Notes: a model not told the origin generated them from the letters alone. Shown: positions 8,345 to 18,284, numbered from the stretch's first letter. The stretch: 64,000 nt of DNA from Candidatus Hydrogenedentota bacterium (GCA_016182605.1 JACPGE010000062.1:1-64000), one strand, 5' to 3'. Numbers and translations: made by a program.

Positions 8345-9709
8345 ATGTCCATGTTTGATCCCACCCGCCGCGCACTCTTCTCCCAGATGGGCCTTTCCGC
8401 ATCCGCCGCCGCCATGGGCGCGGGGTTCTTGCAGAGCGCCGCATTCGCGCAAACGCCCGAGGCAGCCACGCCCGAAGAGGCGCGCCCAGGAGTCTTGAAC
8501 GTTCGAGATTTTGGCGCGTTGGGCGACGGCCAGCACGACGACACGGAAGCTTTTCAGAAGGCCATCGACGCGGCGAGCGCCATGGGCGGCAACATCGTAT
8601 TCGTGCCGCGTGGCGACTACCACTTCACCGGGAACCTGAGGGTCAAGCGTGATGTGGTGCTGGAAGGTGTGTTCCGGTCGCCGGTGACCAAGGCTACGTA
8701 CAAGGGGAGCTGTCTGCTGCCGAGTGCCGGCAAGGGCGAGGAAGAGGGCACACCCTTTCTCACGCTGGAGGATAACGGTACGCTCTCCGGGCTGAGTATC
8801 TTCTATCCGGGGCAGGAGATGCCCGTGCCGGTTCCGTATCCCTGGACAATTATGGGGGACGGTGACAATATCGCGGTGCGCAACGTGCAGATCGTCAATC
8901 CGTGGCAGGCGCTGAACTTGACGAAGGCGGGGCGGCATTTTGTGGACGGGTTGTATGCGCATGCGCTGCGGCGCGGGCTCTTCGTGGACAACTGCTTCGA
9001 TGTGGGGCGCATCCAGAACGTGCATTTCTGGCCGTTCTGGGCGGATGATTTGAAGTTGCACGCGTTCACCACGAACAACCTGGAAGCCTTCATCATCGGC
9101 CGCACCGATTGGGAGTACATGCTGAACTGCTTCGTGATCTTTGCGAAGGTGGGTTTCAAGTTCATCAAGACGGAGGGCGGCGATGCCAATGCGGTGCTCA
9201 ACACGTGCGGATCCGACGTGGGACCGCTTGCCGTGGAGGTGGAGTCCTGCCTGGTGCACGCCGGCGTGAGCTTTGTCAACAGCCAGATTATGGCGTCGGT
9301 GAAGATTGGTCCGAAGAACCGGGGGACGGTGAAGTTTACCGCGTGTGGATTCTGGGGGCTTGATCGGCGTGGCGCGGATCGATTCGGGTGTCAGCCGACA
9401 CGCAGCCATATGGAGATCGAGGGCACCGGTCCGGTCTATGTGAACGCATGTCATTTTGATGGGTGGAACCGGACGGACGATCAATCCCCGTGCATTCACG
9501 CGCACAGCGGGGGGCTGACGGTCATCGGCTCGGAGTTCAGCGAGAAGCACCCGAGCATCGTGCTGGAGAAAGACGTGGAGTGCGCGATTATCACTGGCAA
9601 CCGCTTTAACGTGGAGTCGCCGGAGATTGTGAATCGCATGAAACCGGAGCTGTGCCAGATTGGGCTGAACGTGGCGGCGATTCGATCCGGAAAGCGCATC
9701 GAAGCGTAG
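8345..9709 (+). CDS. Secreted pectate-lyase-superfamily (beta-helix) protein with Tat signal
   Basis: A 454-residue protein beginning with a twin-arginine signal (DPTRRALFSQMG, then an Ala-rich stretch ending in AFAQ), so it is probably exported folded. The mature N-terminus LNVRDFGALGDGQHDDTEAFQKAI is the hallmark of the Pectate_lyase_3 (GH28/PL-like right-handed beta-helix) domain. Repeated short beta rungs with many Asn/Gly fill the rest. Two in-frame ATGs (8345, 8351) are possible. It probably binds or cleaves a polysaccharide; which one cannot be said because no catalytic set is obvious. Confidence 0.85.
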   Translation: MSMFDPTRRALFSQMGLSASAAAMGAGFLQSAAFAQTPEAATPEEARPGVLNVRDFGALGDGQHDDTEAFQKAIDAASAMGGNIVFVPRGDYHFTGNLRVKRDVVLEGVFRSPVTKATYKGSCLLPSAGKGEEEGTPFLTLEDNGTLSGLSIFYPGQEMPVPVPYPWTIMGDGDNIAVRNVQIVNPWQALNLTKAGRHFVDGLYAHALRRGLFVDNCFDVGRIQNVHFWPFWADDLKLHAFTTNNLEAFIIGRTDWEYMLNCFVIFAKVGFKFIKTEGGDANAVLNTCGSDVGPLAVEVESCLVHAGVSFVNSQIMASVKIGPKNRGTVKFTACGFWGLDRRGADRFGCQPTRSHMEIEGTGPVYVNACHFDGWNRTDDQSPCIHAHSGGLTVIGSEFSEKHPSIVLEKDVECAIITGNRFNVESPEIVNRMKPELCQIGLNVAAIRSGKRIEA

Positions 9710-9780
9710 AGGATTGGTCAGCGAGAGGCCAGCAACTGGCGCACGTGTCAGTCGAGCACGCTGTTGCGTTCTTCCAAACG

Positions 9781-9814
9781 ACGGAGCGCGCGCGGTATCC
9801 GGCGCGGGCTCCGT
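9781..9814. terminator. GC-rich hairpin between convergent genes
   Basis: ACGGAGC (9781-9787) pairs with GCTCCGT (9808-9814). After one mismatch, CGCGC pairs again with GCGCG, leaving a small loop. It sits between the convergent beta-helix and HAD genes, where a bidirectional terminator is expected. No T-tract follows on either strand, so intrinsic termination is uncertain. Confidence 0.35.
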
Positions 9815-9841
9815 GGGGATACGCTAACAAAGCCCGGTGGA

Positions 9842-10681
9842 CTACGCAACGTTTTCGCGCAGGATTCGGTCTTCGTGTGTCGGTGCGGATTCGAAGCCGC
9901 CGATACCGAGGAATTCCGGAGTGCACAGATCGGCGACGGAATTGACGATCATATCCGGGCGGAAGGCGTAGCGTTGCAGGCAGGCCATGCTGGTGCCGCC
10001 CGACAGCACGAGCACGGTCCGGTAGCCCATTTGAATGCCGCCCTGGATGTCCGTCTCCATGGTGTCGCCAATGATGGTGGTCTGGCCGGCGCGCAAGTCG
10101 AGTTCCTTTCTTGCGGCTCTAATCATGATGGGGCTGGGCTTGCCCACGCTGAAGGCCGTGGCGCCGGTGGCGGCTTCCAGCATGGCGACGATGGCGCCGC
10201 AGCCGGGGCGGATGCCAGGCTGCGGGGGGCAGGTGGGGTCGAGGTTCGTTGCGATGAGTTTGGCGCCGCGGCGGACGAGGTTAACCGCCGTTTCGATGAT
10301 CTCGAAGTTGAGCACGCGCCCCTCTCCCACGACGACGTAGTCGGGATCGGAGTCGACGATGGCGTAGCCGTGCTGGTGAAGCGCGTTGAGGAGGCCCCCC
10401 TCGCCGATGACGTACGCGGTGCCATTCGGATGCTGTTGCGCCAGGAAGCGCGCGGTGGCCATGGCGCAGGTGAAGATGTGCTTGTCTTCCACATCGAAGC
10501 CCATGCGCAGCAGCTTTGCCGCGATGTCGCGCCGGGTGCGCTGGCTGTTGTTTGTGAGGAACAGAAACGGAATGTTGTGGGAGCGCAGGGTGCGGACGAA
10601 TTCGACAGCGCCCGGGATCATTTCGTGTCCCCGGTAGATGACGCCATCCATGTCGATCAGGAAACCGTGTTTGTCTGCCAT
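9842..10681 (-). CDS. HAD superfamily IIA phosphatase, NagD-like
   Basis: A 279-residue cytoplasmic phosphatase of the HAD-IIA subclass. Motif I is FLIDMDGVIYRG, with nucleophile D10 and acid/base D12; motif II is FLTNNSQRT. The cap domain follows, then the lysine motif region (VGKPSPIM), and motif III/IV is GDTMETDIQGG. An RBS (GGAGG) precedes the ATG at 10681. NagD-like enzymes hydrolyse sugar phosphates, nucleoside monophosphates or p-nitrophenyl phosphate; the true substrate is unknown. The gene is convergent with the upstream beta-helix gene and divergent from the permease. Confidence 0.92.
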   Translation of the reverse strand: MADKHGFLIDMDGVIYRGHEMIPGAVEFVRTLRSHNIPFLFLTNNSQRTRRDIAAKLLRMGFDVEDKHIFTCAMATARFLAQQHPNGTAYVIGEGGLLNALHQHGYAIVDSDPDYVVVGEGRVLNFEIIETAVNLVRRGAKLIATNLDPTCPPQPGIRPGCGAIVAMLEAATGATAFSVGKPSPIMIRAARKELDLRAGQTTIIGDTMETDIQGGIQMGYRTVLVLSGGTSMACLQRYAFRPDMIVNSVADLCTPEFLGIGGFESAPTHEDRILRENVA

Positions 10682-10889
10682 GCTAAATAAACCTCCGGTA
10701 CGAGTGTTTGTTGGGATTGGGTAGAGGATAGCGCGGCAGCATTTGCAGGCGGTGATCCGGGAATAAGAATTACGTGTATTCCGGGCCGCTGGCGCAGTAG
10801 CAATTCGCGGTTTTTCCTGTTAGAGTACTTTTCACTTGTGCGAACTCGAAACCTATTGGGCAAATTGATCAGGGCAAGGAGTGTATGTG

Positions 10890-12296
10890 ATGGCGGCACA
10901 GCGGCAAGATGGCATGGTGCATCCCGGGATCAAATGGGGCCCCTTCACGGCGCGAATTCCCTTCATCCACACGCGGGTGGAATGGCCGGATCTGCTTCAA
11001 GGCACGTTTGTCGCGGGGGCTACCGGGCTGGCCATCGTGCCGATATTGACCGGTTATCTTGGGCTCAGTTTCGAGGAAGCGGTCGCCTGTGTGTTCATCC
11101 AGTCGTTGATTCTGTGCAGTGCGCCGATTCTATTCGGTGAGCCCTTTGCGCCGGGCATGGTCACGCCGGCGCTGCCGCTAATGCTGGCCAATATTACCGC
11201 GATAGATGCGGCAGGCAACGCGCTCTACGCGACGCCGGAGCTGAAGATGCAGTTCCTCACCGCGGCCGCACTCAACTTGTCGATTATCTTGTTTATCTTG
11301 GGGATCACCGGTCTTGGGAAGAAGTTTGTGGACTGGCTGCCACCCGCGTTGAAAGGCGGCATCATCATGGGTGCGGCCCTGGCGGCGCTGCACCGTGTGT
11401 TTATGAGCGACGCGGATCGCTATCTGCTTCAGCAGCCGATCACGATGCTGGTGGCGCTGACCGTTTGTATGATTCTCACCTTCTCTTATCCCATCCAGTC
11501 GCTCAAGCTGCGCTACCGCTGGGTTGCCATGCTGGCCGGGCTGGGCCTGCTGCCCGGTTTTGTTATTGCGGCGATTGTGGGTCCTCTGACGGGCGAGGTG
11601 ACCTATGAGATCGAGTGGGGCTTTCTCCTGCTGCCCTTTGGCAGCCTGCTGAGCAAAATGTCGCCGTTTTCGGTGGGCTTCCCCGGTCTGGGGATGTTTA
11701 TCAGTGCCTTTCCGCTTTCCCTCATGACCTACGTGATTCTCTTTGGTGACATCATCACCGGGACCGAGGTGATTCGTGCGGCGGAGAAGGCTCGCCCCGA
11801 CGAGAAGATCGATATGGACACCACACGCAGCCACCTTAGCCTGGCGATCCGCAATCTCATACAGTCCTTGACCGCGCCATTTTTTCCGTATCAGGGGGCG
11901 TTGTGGACGGGGGTGCATGTCATTATTGTGCAACGCTGGACGGATGGGCGGAAGTCGATGGACTCGATATTTAGCGGTATTCATTCGTATTACGTGTTTG
12001 GCGTACCCATCTTGTACATGTTTCTCCCCATGGTGACGGCGCTTAAACCCTTGATGGGCATCGCTTTAGTGCTGACACTTGTACTGACGGGATTCGCCTG
12101 TGCCTATGTGGCGATGGGAATTGCCCATTCCACAATCGAGCGGGGTGTGATAATATTAACTGCTTACGCACTGGCGATGCCGCCGGAATGGGTGCCTGCG
12201 CAAGTGGCGCCCTGGGTAGGCATGATAGTCGGCATAGTAGCGACGCTCACCCTGGTGGGCATGAAACCGCCCACAGCACCGCTCAGCGAGGCCTGA
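10890..12296 (+). CDS. Multi-pass permease, NCS2/SulP-like fold suspected
   Basis: A 468-residue integral membrane protein with roughly 12-14 hydrophobic helices. ATG at 10890 is preferred over the upstream GTG at 10881 because AAGGAG (10876-10881) is then spaced 8 nt away. Helix-breaking motifs such as FGEPFAPGMVTPALPLML, and FFPYQGALWTGVHVIIVQ in the later half, recall the inverted-repeat permeases of the uracil/xanthine and sulfate families. I cannot assign a subfamily or substrate. The MsrB gene follows after 57 nt. Confidence 0.6.
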   Translation: MAAQRQDGMVHPGIKWGPFTARIPFIHTRVEWPDLLQGTFVAGATGLAIVPILTGYLGLSFEEAVACVFIQSLILCSAPILFGEPFAPGMVTPALPLMLANITAIDAAGNALYATPELKMQFLTAAALNLSIILFILGITGLGKKFVDWLPPALKGGIIMGAALAALHRVFMSDADRYLLQQPITMLVALTVCMILTFSYPIQSLKLRYRWVAMLAGLGLLPGFVIAAIVGPLTGEVTYEIEWGFLLLPFGSLLSKMSPFSVGFPGLGMFISAFPLSLMTYVILFGDIITGTEVIRAAEKARPDEKIDMDTTRSHLSLAIRNLIQSLTAPFFPYQGALWTGVHVIIVQRWTDGRKSMDSIFSGIHSYYVFGVPILYMFLPMVTALKPLMGIALVLTLVLTGFACAYVAMGIAHSTIERGVIILTAYALAMPPEWVPAQVAPWVGMIVGIVATLTLVGMKPPTAPLSEA

Positions 12297-12353
12297 ATCT
12301 GGTGCTGGGGTCATACCCCGCGGCGCACGCCGCCCAGCCTGGAGGAATGTACC

Positions 12354-12752
12354 ATGCCGGAGAAGAAACTCAGTTACTGTGAAGTGCGGTTGCGTGAGAC
12401 GCTGACCCCGGAGCAATTTCGCATTGCGCGCGAACAGGCGACGGAGCCACCCTTCAGCGGCGAGTACTGCAACACGAAAACGCCGGGTGTCTATCATTGC
12501 GTCGTATGTGGTCAGCCTTTGTTCAGTTCGGAGCACAAGTTCGATTCGGGCAGTGGCTGGCCCAGCTACTATCAGCCGATCGACGATCAGGCGGTAGAGA
12601 CTCAGGACGACACATCACACGGGATGCGGCGCACGGAAGTGCATTGCAGCGAGTGCGACAGCCATCTGGGGCACGTGTTTCCGGATGGTCCCGAGCCGAC
12701 GGGAATGCGCTATTGCATCAACTCCACGGTGCTCAAGCTCCGGAAATCCTGA
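12354..12752 (+). CDS. msrB: Peptide-methionine (R)-S-oxide reductase MsrB
   Basis: Reduces the R epimer of methionine sulfoxide in proteins, repairing oxidative damage; cytoplasmic. The 132-residue protein has both zinc-binding pairs (HCVVCGQ at 49-52 and [13 protein letters not shown]), the substrate loop [10 protein letters not shown], and the catalytic RYCINS with Cys121. GGAGGA lies just upstream of the ATG. The usual resolving cysteine can lie at GEYCN (about residue 39). No MsrA is fused or adjacent. Confidence 0.96.
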   Translation: MPEKKLSYCEVRLRETLTPEQFRIAREQATEPPFSGEYCNTKTPGVYHCVVCGQPLFSSEHKFDSGSGWPSYYQPIDDQAVETQDDTSHGMRRTEVHCSECDSHLGHVFPDGPEPTGMRYCINSTVLKLRKS

Positions 12753-12790
12753 CGCATGCGCGTGGCCGAAGCGGATTTAGGTGTTGACGA

Positions 12791-13174
12791 TCAGTGGGCG
12801 CCGCCGTCAATCCATGCCTTGATGGTGGCGATCTCCGTGCCGGAGAGGGGATCGCCCTTGGGGGGCATGCGCTTTTCGGCCGTGCCCGCGACCATCTGAA
12901 AGAGCAGGCTGCCGTCCGCATTTCCGGGCGCGATGGCCGCGCCTTTCTTGCCGCCTGCGAGGGCGGATTCCAGTGTGGCGAGAGAGAGGCCGCCCTTGGA
13001 ATCGTCGACGTGACACTTTGCGCAGCGCTGCCCCACGATGGGCTGGACGGTGCTGGCGAAGGTGGCTTCGCCCGTGGGCGTTGCGGCGGGGGAAGCGCCG
13101 GTATCCGCCGGTTTCGAACAGCCTGCCGTGAATACACCAAGCGCGATAAGACCGGCAGCAACGCGGTAGTTCAT
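12791..13174 (-). CDS. Cytochrome c lipoprotein (planctomycete-type PSCyt1-like)
   Basis: A 127-residue envelope protein with a lipoprotein signal (LGVFTAGC, Cys19), a Pro/Ala/Thr linker and one haem-binding motif CAKCH near residue 57. The pattern QPIVGQRCAKCHVDD...KGGLSLATLESALAGG...GKKGAAIAPGNADGSLL...MPPKGDPLS matches the cytochrome domain common in Planctomycetes and related bacteria. The methionine in RMPPKG is the likely axial ligand. It would carry electrons in the periplasm. An AAGGA lies 8 nt upstream of the ATG. Confidence 0.9.
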   Translation of the reverse strand: MNYRVAAGLIALGVFTAGCSKPADTGASPAATPTGEATFASTVQPIVGQRCAKCHVDDSKGGLSLATLESALAGGKKGAAIAPGNADGSLLFQMVAGTAEKRMPPKGDPLSGTEIATIKAWIDGGAH

Positions 13175-13250
13175 CTGTACATCCTTCCGTTATTGAGCGC
13201 TGCACAAGCGCATCATTCGGACTTTTCTACGATTCCGGGCCGCGAGGCGG

Positions 13251-15737
13251 CTATTTGCCGGGTGAAAATTTCAGGGTGTGTCTGGCGTTGGCGGCGATTT
13301 GTTCTTCGGTGAAATTCACCGTCCGGTATTCCCCGTTGAGGAACATGGCGGATTGATCGTCGTAGTGCGGGCTCTTGGGGTGGCCTGAATTGCCGGTGGG
13401 CAGAATGCTCAGGGTGTTTTCGATGGCGCCGAAGTCGATGAGCCGCCGGGTCGAGGGGCCCGCGACCGTTTCGAAATCGTCCAGGCCGCGGTAGAGCATG
13501 TTGTTCACGATTTGCGCGCCGCCGGAAGCGGGGAAGGGGCCGATGTTGAAGAGCTTGTCGAAGAAGGGCAGGTAACCGAGCGGGTGCGTGAATTCCATGG
13601 TGTGTATCTTGCCCCATTGCCACGCGCCCATGTCATCGCCCATCTTGCGCGTGAGGCTGTCCACGGTGTCGCGGAAGGCCGCCGCCAGGATGGTATCGCG
13701 CGGTTCCGCGGCCTCGGTTGTGGAGTCGTCCCAGAAGGGGTTGGCCTCGTCGATCATGAAGTACTTCATGAAGTTCCAACTGTCCGCGAGAGAGGTGTAA
13801 ATGAAGAGGTTGTCTTCGCCCATTTCATCGCCGAGGGCGTGGACGAAGATGCGGTCGAAGAACTGCTGGTAGATGGCTGCGCCAGCGGATTCCTTGCCGT
13901 GGGCGTGATCCCATTGCTTGAGTATGGCGAGTGCGTGGGCTTCGCGGCTGTCCGCATCGAAGCCGGCCTTGTCCAGTGCGGCGAAGAGCACGGGCAGCAG
14001 CTTGCCGGTGGCATGTGCGGTGTCGTCGAACTGAACGGTTTTCAGGGACTCGCTATCCCACTTGGGGGCGGTTTCCAGGAGGTGCTCGATGCGTCCGGCG
14101 CGATCGGTGGGCTGCCAATAGCCCTGCAGGTCCTGAATGCCGCCAAAGGCTTTCACGGAGGATTTGTTGTTCGCCGTGACGATGTAGCCCCAGTCCGGAT
14201 TTTTCAGGTGGGGATTCAGTTCGGCGGGCACATAGCCCAGGATCTCGTGCGCCCCGGAGGCGCCGTCGAGCAGGGCCTTGTTGTTCATGCCCTGCGGCCG
14301 GATCGGCAGGCGTCCGGCGGCCCACCACGCGAAATTGTTTGCGCTGTCGACGTAGGAAATGTTCACCCCGGGCGAGGTAATCAGCTTCGTGCCGGCTTCG
14401 AATTCTTCATAAGTTTTCGCGTGGCCCATTTTGTAGAAGCCGGCCATGTCGGTATAGTCCAGGTGCTGCCACACCCAGGACAGGGAGACATCCGGCCCTT
14501 CGTATCCCATGAGCGCCTTTAAGAGATCGGTGATGACCGGGCCGTGGTTGGTGATGCGTACTTTGGCGATCGTGTCGCGGCCGAAGCGCACTTTGATGGG
14601 CGTCTCTTCGACCCGCACGGGCACCCATTCGCCCTTGTACTTGACCTGATTCGGATCGTCCGGGTTAAAGGTTTCCTGGTAGAGGTCCACATCGTCATTG
14701 GCAAACATGGTCAGTGCCCAGGCGTGGTTCCGGTTGTGACCGAGGAGTGGAAAGGGGACGAGCGGGAGGTGGTAGCCATAGTTTTCGAAATCGCCATACT
14801 TCAGGTGGGCTTCGTACCAGATGCTCGGGTTGGTGAATCCAATGTGCGGATCGTTGGCGAGCAGGGCCTTGCCCGACTTGGTGCGGGAGGGGCCGAGCAC
14901 CCAGGAATTGCTGCCGAGCGCCGGCCCGAAGAGGGTGTTCAGGTCCTTCAGGGGCTTGAGGAGCGAGAGGAGTTGATCGGCGTTCGCGTTCGCGGGCGCG
15001 GGCAGGTGGTAGGCGGGAAGCTGGTTCTCGCGTATGAAGGATTCGGCTTCTTCGAGGGTTTCCATGACGGTTACAGGCACTTCGCGGTGATAACCCGGGA
15101 AGAGGAGTTGCACGTCTTTGTCCTTGATGCGCGCCTGGAGCATGGTGTTAAGGGGATCTTCGCGAATGCCATCTGCAAAGGTAATGGGGAGAATGGCGGC
15201 GACAGTCAGGCAGTCCGCGGTGTCGAAGGGTTCCGGGCTCAGAGCGAGGAAGCTGTATTCCGGCGGTGTGGGGTCCGTGGCGATGCGATGGTTGATGCCG
15301 GCCACATAGGCCTCGCCAATGGCGCCGATCTCCGGGTATTGAGTGGAAATCTTCGCCCATTGTTCCTCGGCGGTCCGGCGCAGGCGGAAGCCCTTTACGA
15401 TCGCATCGACAGGAGCGGCGATAGGCCCGGCGATTTCGGCGAGGCGGCCCGCGGCGAGCCTGCGCATGGCGTCCAACTGGAAGAGGCGGTCCTGGGCCTG
15501 GCAATAGCCGAGGGCGAAGTAGGCGTCCGTTTCCTGGCGGGCGACGATGTGCGGCACGCCCCATTGGTCACGCGTGACGGTGACTTCGTCCTTCAGGCTG
15601 GGGTGCTTGATGGCGCCATCGAGGCCGGGCTGGCTGAAGTTGAAGCGGTAGCCGAGCCAGGCGCATTCCAACAGCACCAGGGCTATCGGCACCAAAGCGA
15701 TGCGCTTGATCCACTTGCGTATTCGACGGCCCATCAT
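13251..15737 (-). CDS. Penicillin acylase family N-terminal-nucleophile hydrolase
   Basis: An 828-residue precursor, exported via an N-terminal hydrophobic segment (residues 10-29) and expected to self-cleave into alpha and beta chains. The beta-chain nucleophile is Ser276 in GPALGSNSWVLGPSRT, with the usual ANDPHIGFTNPSIWYE following. The alpha chain holds VTRDQWGVPHIVA and GYCQAQDRLFQLD. GGAGGA sits right before the two tandem start Mets; the second may be used. Family members hydrolyse amide bonds in beta-lactams, N-acyl-homoserine lactones or other acylated amines; the substrate is not predictable. The neighbour is a short-chain dehydrogenase 90 nt upstream on the same strand. Confidence 0.93.
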   Translation of the reverse strand: MMGRRIRKWIKRIALVPIALVLLECAWLGYRFNFSQPGLDGAIKHPSLKDEVTVTRDQWGVPHIVARQETDAYFALGYCQAQDRLFQLDAMRRLAAGRLAEIAGPIAAPVDAIVKGFRLRRTAEEQWAKISTQYPEIGAIGEAYVAGINHRIATDPTPPEYSFLALSPEPFDTADCLTVAAILPITFADGIREDPLNTMLQARIKDKDVQLLFPGYHREVPVTVMETLEEAESFIRENQLPAYHLPAPANANADQLLSLLKPLKDLNTLFGPALGSNSWVLGPSRTKSGKALLANDPHIGFTNPSIWYEAHLKYGDFENYGYHLPLVPFPLLGHNRNHAWALTMFANDDVDLYQETFNPDDPNQVKYKGEWVPVRVEETPIKVRFGRDTIAKVRITNHGPVITDLLKALMGYEGPDVSLSWVWQHLDYTDMAGFYKMGHAKTYEEFEAGTKLITSPGVNISYVDSANNFAWWAAGRLPIRPQGMNNKALLDGASGAHEILGYVPAELNPHLKNPDWGYIVTANNKSSVKAFGGIQDLQGYWQPTDRAGRIEHLLETAPKWDSESLKTVQFDDTAHATGKLLPVLFAALDKAGFDADSREAHALAILKQWDHAHGKESAGAAIYQQFFDRIFVHALGDEMGEDNLFIYTSLADSWNFMKYFMIDEANPFWDDSTTEAAEPRDTILAAAFRDTVDSLTRKMGDDMGAWQWGKIHTMEFTHPLGYLPFFDKLFNIGPFPASGGAQIVNNMLYRGLDDFETVAGPSTRRLIDFGAIENTLSILPTGNSGHPKSPHYDDQSAMFLNGEYRTVNFTEEQIAANARHTLKFSPGK

Positions 15738-15827
15738 TCCTCCAGGAATCTATTGGTTATGGTTGGCCGGGAGACATTGCACGGACGGGAATGCGTGCAT
15801 GGCGCCCGTCAGTGGGTCAGAAGGGTA

Positions 15828-16676
15828 TCAGGTCCGCGCCTGCTTCGCCACTTCCGCGGCGGCCACGGCCTCGCGCTTCAGGCTTTCTTTGCGCACAAGG
15901 TGGATGAAGGTCATGGGGAAGAAGCGCCGGACATAGTTCATAATTAAAGTGCTCAGCGGATAGGCGACATGCAGGCGGCCTTCGCCGGCCTGGGTGAGGA
16001 CGACCCGCGCCACGTCTTCCGCCGTGTATTTCGAACGTTCGAGAATGCGCCGGGTCTGCGCCTGATCCTGACCGCGTGTACGCTCATAGAGTTTGGTCTG
16101 GAAGAACTCCGGCATCACAACGGTCATGCGCACGCCAAACGCGTGCATCTCGTTGTACATGCACTCCGTGAGCATTTTCACGCCGACCTTCGCGCAGCAA
16201 TAGGCGCTCAGCTTGGGCACGGGCGCGAGCGCGGCCGCACTCGCAATGTTGATGATGTGGCCCGAGCGCTGCCGCTTGAGGGGACCCGCGAAGAAGTGGC
16301 AGCCGTGAAGCACACCGGTGAAGTTGATGCTCATGAGCCAATCCCAGTCTTCGAGGCTGTACTCGCCGACATCGCCGCTGCCGGCCACGCCCGCGTTGTT
16401 CACGACCAAGTCAACGCCGCCTTGTTCTGCCAGGAAGTCTTCCACCACCTTGGCATAGCGTGCGCGATCGGTCACGTCGAGGAGGATGGGTATGGGCTTG
16501 CCGCCGAGGGCCGCGACTTTCGCGCATTGCTCCTGCAGCGGTTCCTCGCGCATTTCGGCCATGCCGATGGTCCAGCCGTCGCGTGCGAGGTGGTGGCAGA
16601 GTGCGGCGCCGAGGCCGGAGCCCGCGCCGGTGATGAAGGCCCTTTTTTTGGGATAGGTCTGAGTTAAGGTAAACAT
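15828..16676 (-). CDS. Short-chain dehydrogenase/reductase (SDR)
   Basis: A 282-residue classical SDR, NAD(P)-dependent. Rossmann motif is TGAGSGLGAAL, NNAG is seen as VVNNAGVAG, and the catalytic Tyr and Lys are in SAYCCAKVG (YxxxK), preceded by NIASAAAL holding the serine. The C-terminal 60 residues extend beyond the usual 250, with a basic/hydrophobic tail (LIMNYVRRFFPMTFIHLV) that may touch the membrane. ATG at 16676 is chosen with AGGAG ten bases upstream; the GTG at 16688 overlaps that RBS. The substrate is unknown. Confidence 0.92.
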   Translation of the reverse strand: MFTLTQTYPKKRAFITGAGSGLGAALCHHLARDGWTIGMAEMREEPLQEQCAKVAALGGKPIPILLDVTDRARYAKVVEDFLAEQGGVDLVVNNAGVAGSGDVGEYSLEDWDWLMSINFTGVLHGCHFFAGPLKRQRSGHIINIASAAALAPVPKLSAYCCAKVGVKMLTECMYNEMHAFGVRMTVVMPEFFQTKLYERTRGQDQAQTRRILERSKYTAEDVARVVLTQAGEGRLHVAYPLSTLIMNYVRRFFPMTFIHLVRKESLKREAVAAAEVAKQART

Positions 16677-16773
16677 GAAATGCAGCACTCCTGCGTTGCC
16701 CGGTTGATTTGCCCTAATCGGAATAGCTGAGACTACACGAAATAGGGGAATCCTTCAAGCGTCCAAAACGGGA

Positions 16774-18213
16774 CTATCTGGGGCAGATCTGAGACATCGA
16801 TTCGAGGTCGTCCGCGCTCGCCCGGAGTTGGCCGGACTGGATAATGAGGGCGGGGAGTCCGCTGCGCAGGCGATAACAGTCTCCATCCGATTGATACCCA
16901 TACGGTTTACCGATGCTGGGATCGATGGGAAGGCCCTCTCCAAAGCGGCTTGCAGCTTCTTCCAGGTTTCGTGGCAGAGCACCGGTCTCCGATTCGAAAC
17001 GTTGCACCAAGAGCCTGAGGCGCCACAGATCGACGGCGATTTCATGACATGCCTGGCCTAGAAACCCGGACCGTGCAATACTTGGAACGATGTGCTTGAT
17101 ATGATCTCGTGTAATGGGCAGCGCATCGACGTCTTTCAGAATCTGTTTCAGATCTGGCTTGATTTTATAATAGGGGGAGATAGGAATAGCAGCGATACGT
17201 TGCAGGAATTCGAGCGCGCTGCGCTCATCTTCGAGGAAGTAGGGGCGAAAAAAGGGACTGCGCCACAACTGCCGATTCGTTGCCACTAGGATACCAAACT
17301 TGTTGATAGAATCGCGGTAACCTTCGACCCGAAAGGAGGCAAAGTAGTGTCCTGTCATGATGAGTTCGCCGGAAATCCCCGTGTGGAGCCCCTCGGCGTG
17401 GTGGGCCTGCGCGAGGTGGGCGGAAAGTGGCGCCGAAAGCTCATGTGGCAAGACGGTGTCTCCAAGTAGCTCCATGTAGCAATGCAGAGCAAGCCGGTAG
17501 ACCGTGAAGCGCACGGTTTGTGCATCAAACAGGGGTTCCAGGGCAAGCGCATCGGCCACCTGCATCGCGGCAATCAGATTGGCGACAGCGCGTGCTGTAT
17601 CTTCCTGCTCCTTGGCGTGCCGGGCATCATAAAACAAGAGCGAAGCTACATCCGTTAGACTGTTCCAATGGGGCTGTTGCTCAAGGCACTCCGCAGTGAG
17701 CGCGATTGGATACAGGGGGCCGCCGCAGGGCGCCAGTGCGCGAACGCGTTCAAGAAAAGTCTCCAGGTTCCGAGATTCATCTTGTGTCAGGCTGTGCAAG
17801 ATCGATCCGCCATCTGGAGCAGCTTGACCACTCCAGCCATCCAGAGAAATATCGTCCGCATTTGTCCAGAGTCCGGCTTCCTCGAACAGCGTGACCCATT
17901 GTTGCATTGTGCTGAGTGGCGGCCCGCAAAGCGCATCTGGGTTAACTGCTGCTGGGACGGTCGTCGAGTCAAATTTGCCGGAAGTTCCGGCCTCGCCGGA
18001 TACGAGCGCCACAAAGTGCCTGACCGGCTCCGGGACTTCGAGAGAGGATTGGATAGCTTCGAGCGATTCCTGGGCCGTCTGTGTCATGAACTGGAGAACG
18101 ACAGCGAAGGCAACAATGGTTATGGTAAGCGTTAGCAACGCGATGTCTTTGTTGCGCACAGGCAGTTCTCTTTCGCGCGCGCCGGAATTGCCGGGCGAGG
18201 GGCTCCTGTCCAT
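16774..18213 (-). CDS. Membrane-anchored hypothetical protein
   Basis: A 479-residue protein with a short cytoplasmic start, one transmembrane helix about residues 25-43 (IALLTLTITIVAFAVVLQFM) and a large extracytoplasmic domain. That domain is alpha-helical in character, with a segment DARHAKEQEDTARAVANLIAAMQVADAL resembling repeat proteins of the same length class. It also has an RDYI-like MTGHYFASFRVEGYRDS stretch. I recognise no family. GC and codon use look somewhat lower and more varied than in neighbouring genes, but not clearly foreign. It is divergently arranged with the small cysteine protein at 18332. Confidence 0.7.
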   Translation of the reverse strand: MDRSPSPGNSGARERELPVRNKDIALLTLTITIVAFAVVLQFMTQTAQESLEAIQSSLEVPEPVRHFVALVSGEAGTSGKFDSTTVPAAVNPDALCGPPLSTMQQWVTLFEEAGLWTNADDISLDGWSGQAAPDGGSILHSLTQDESRNLETFLERVRALAPCGGPLYPIALTAECLEQQPHWNSLTDVASLLFYDARHAKEQEDTARAVANLIAAMQVADALALEPLFDAQTVRFTVYRLALHCYMELLGDTVLPHELSAPLSAHLAQAHHAEGLHTGISGELIMTGHYFASFRVEGYRDSINKFGILVATNRQLWRSPFFRPYFLEDERSALEFLQRIAAIPISPYYKIKPDLKQILKDVDALPITRDHIKHIVPSIARSGFLGQACHEIAVDLWRLRLLVQRFESETGALPRNLEEAASRFGEGLPIDPSIGKPYGYQSDGDCYRLRSGLPALIIQSGQLRASADDLESMSQICPR

Positions 18214-18284
18214 TGCGGGGTCTGGATAGATTGAGCGTACATAATAGAGAAAAGATCTTCAAGGGCGTCTGCTGCGGCGCGGAG

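Noticed and set aside
8345-9709. Polygalacturonase or true pectate lyase assignment
   Set aside because: The fold signature is clear, but I could not find the GH28 or PL catalytic residue set, so only the superfamily is named.
9781-9814. Strong bidirectional terminator
   Set aside because: The hairpin is good but there is no T-tract on either strand, so I keep it only as a low-confidence feature.
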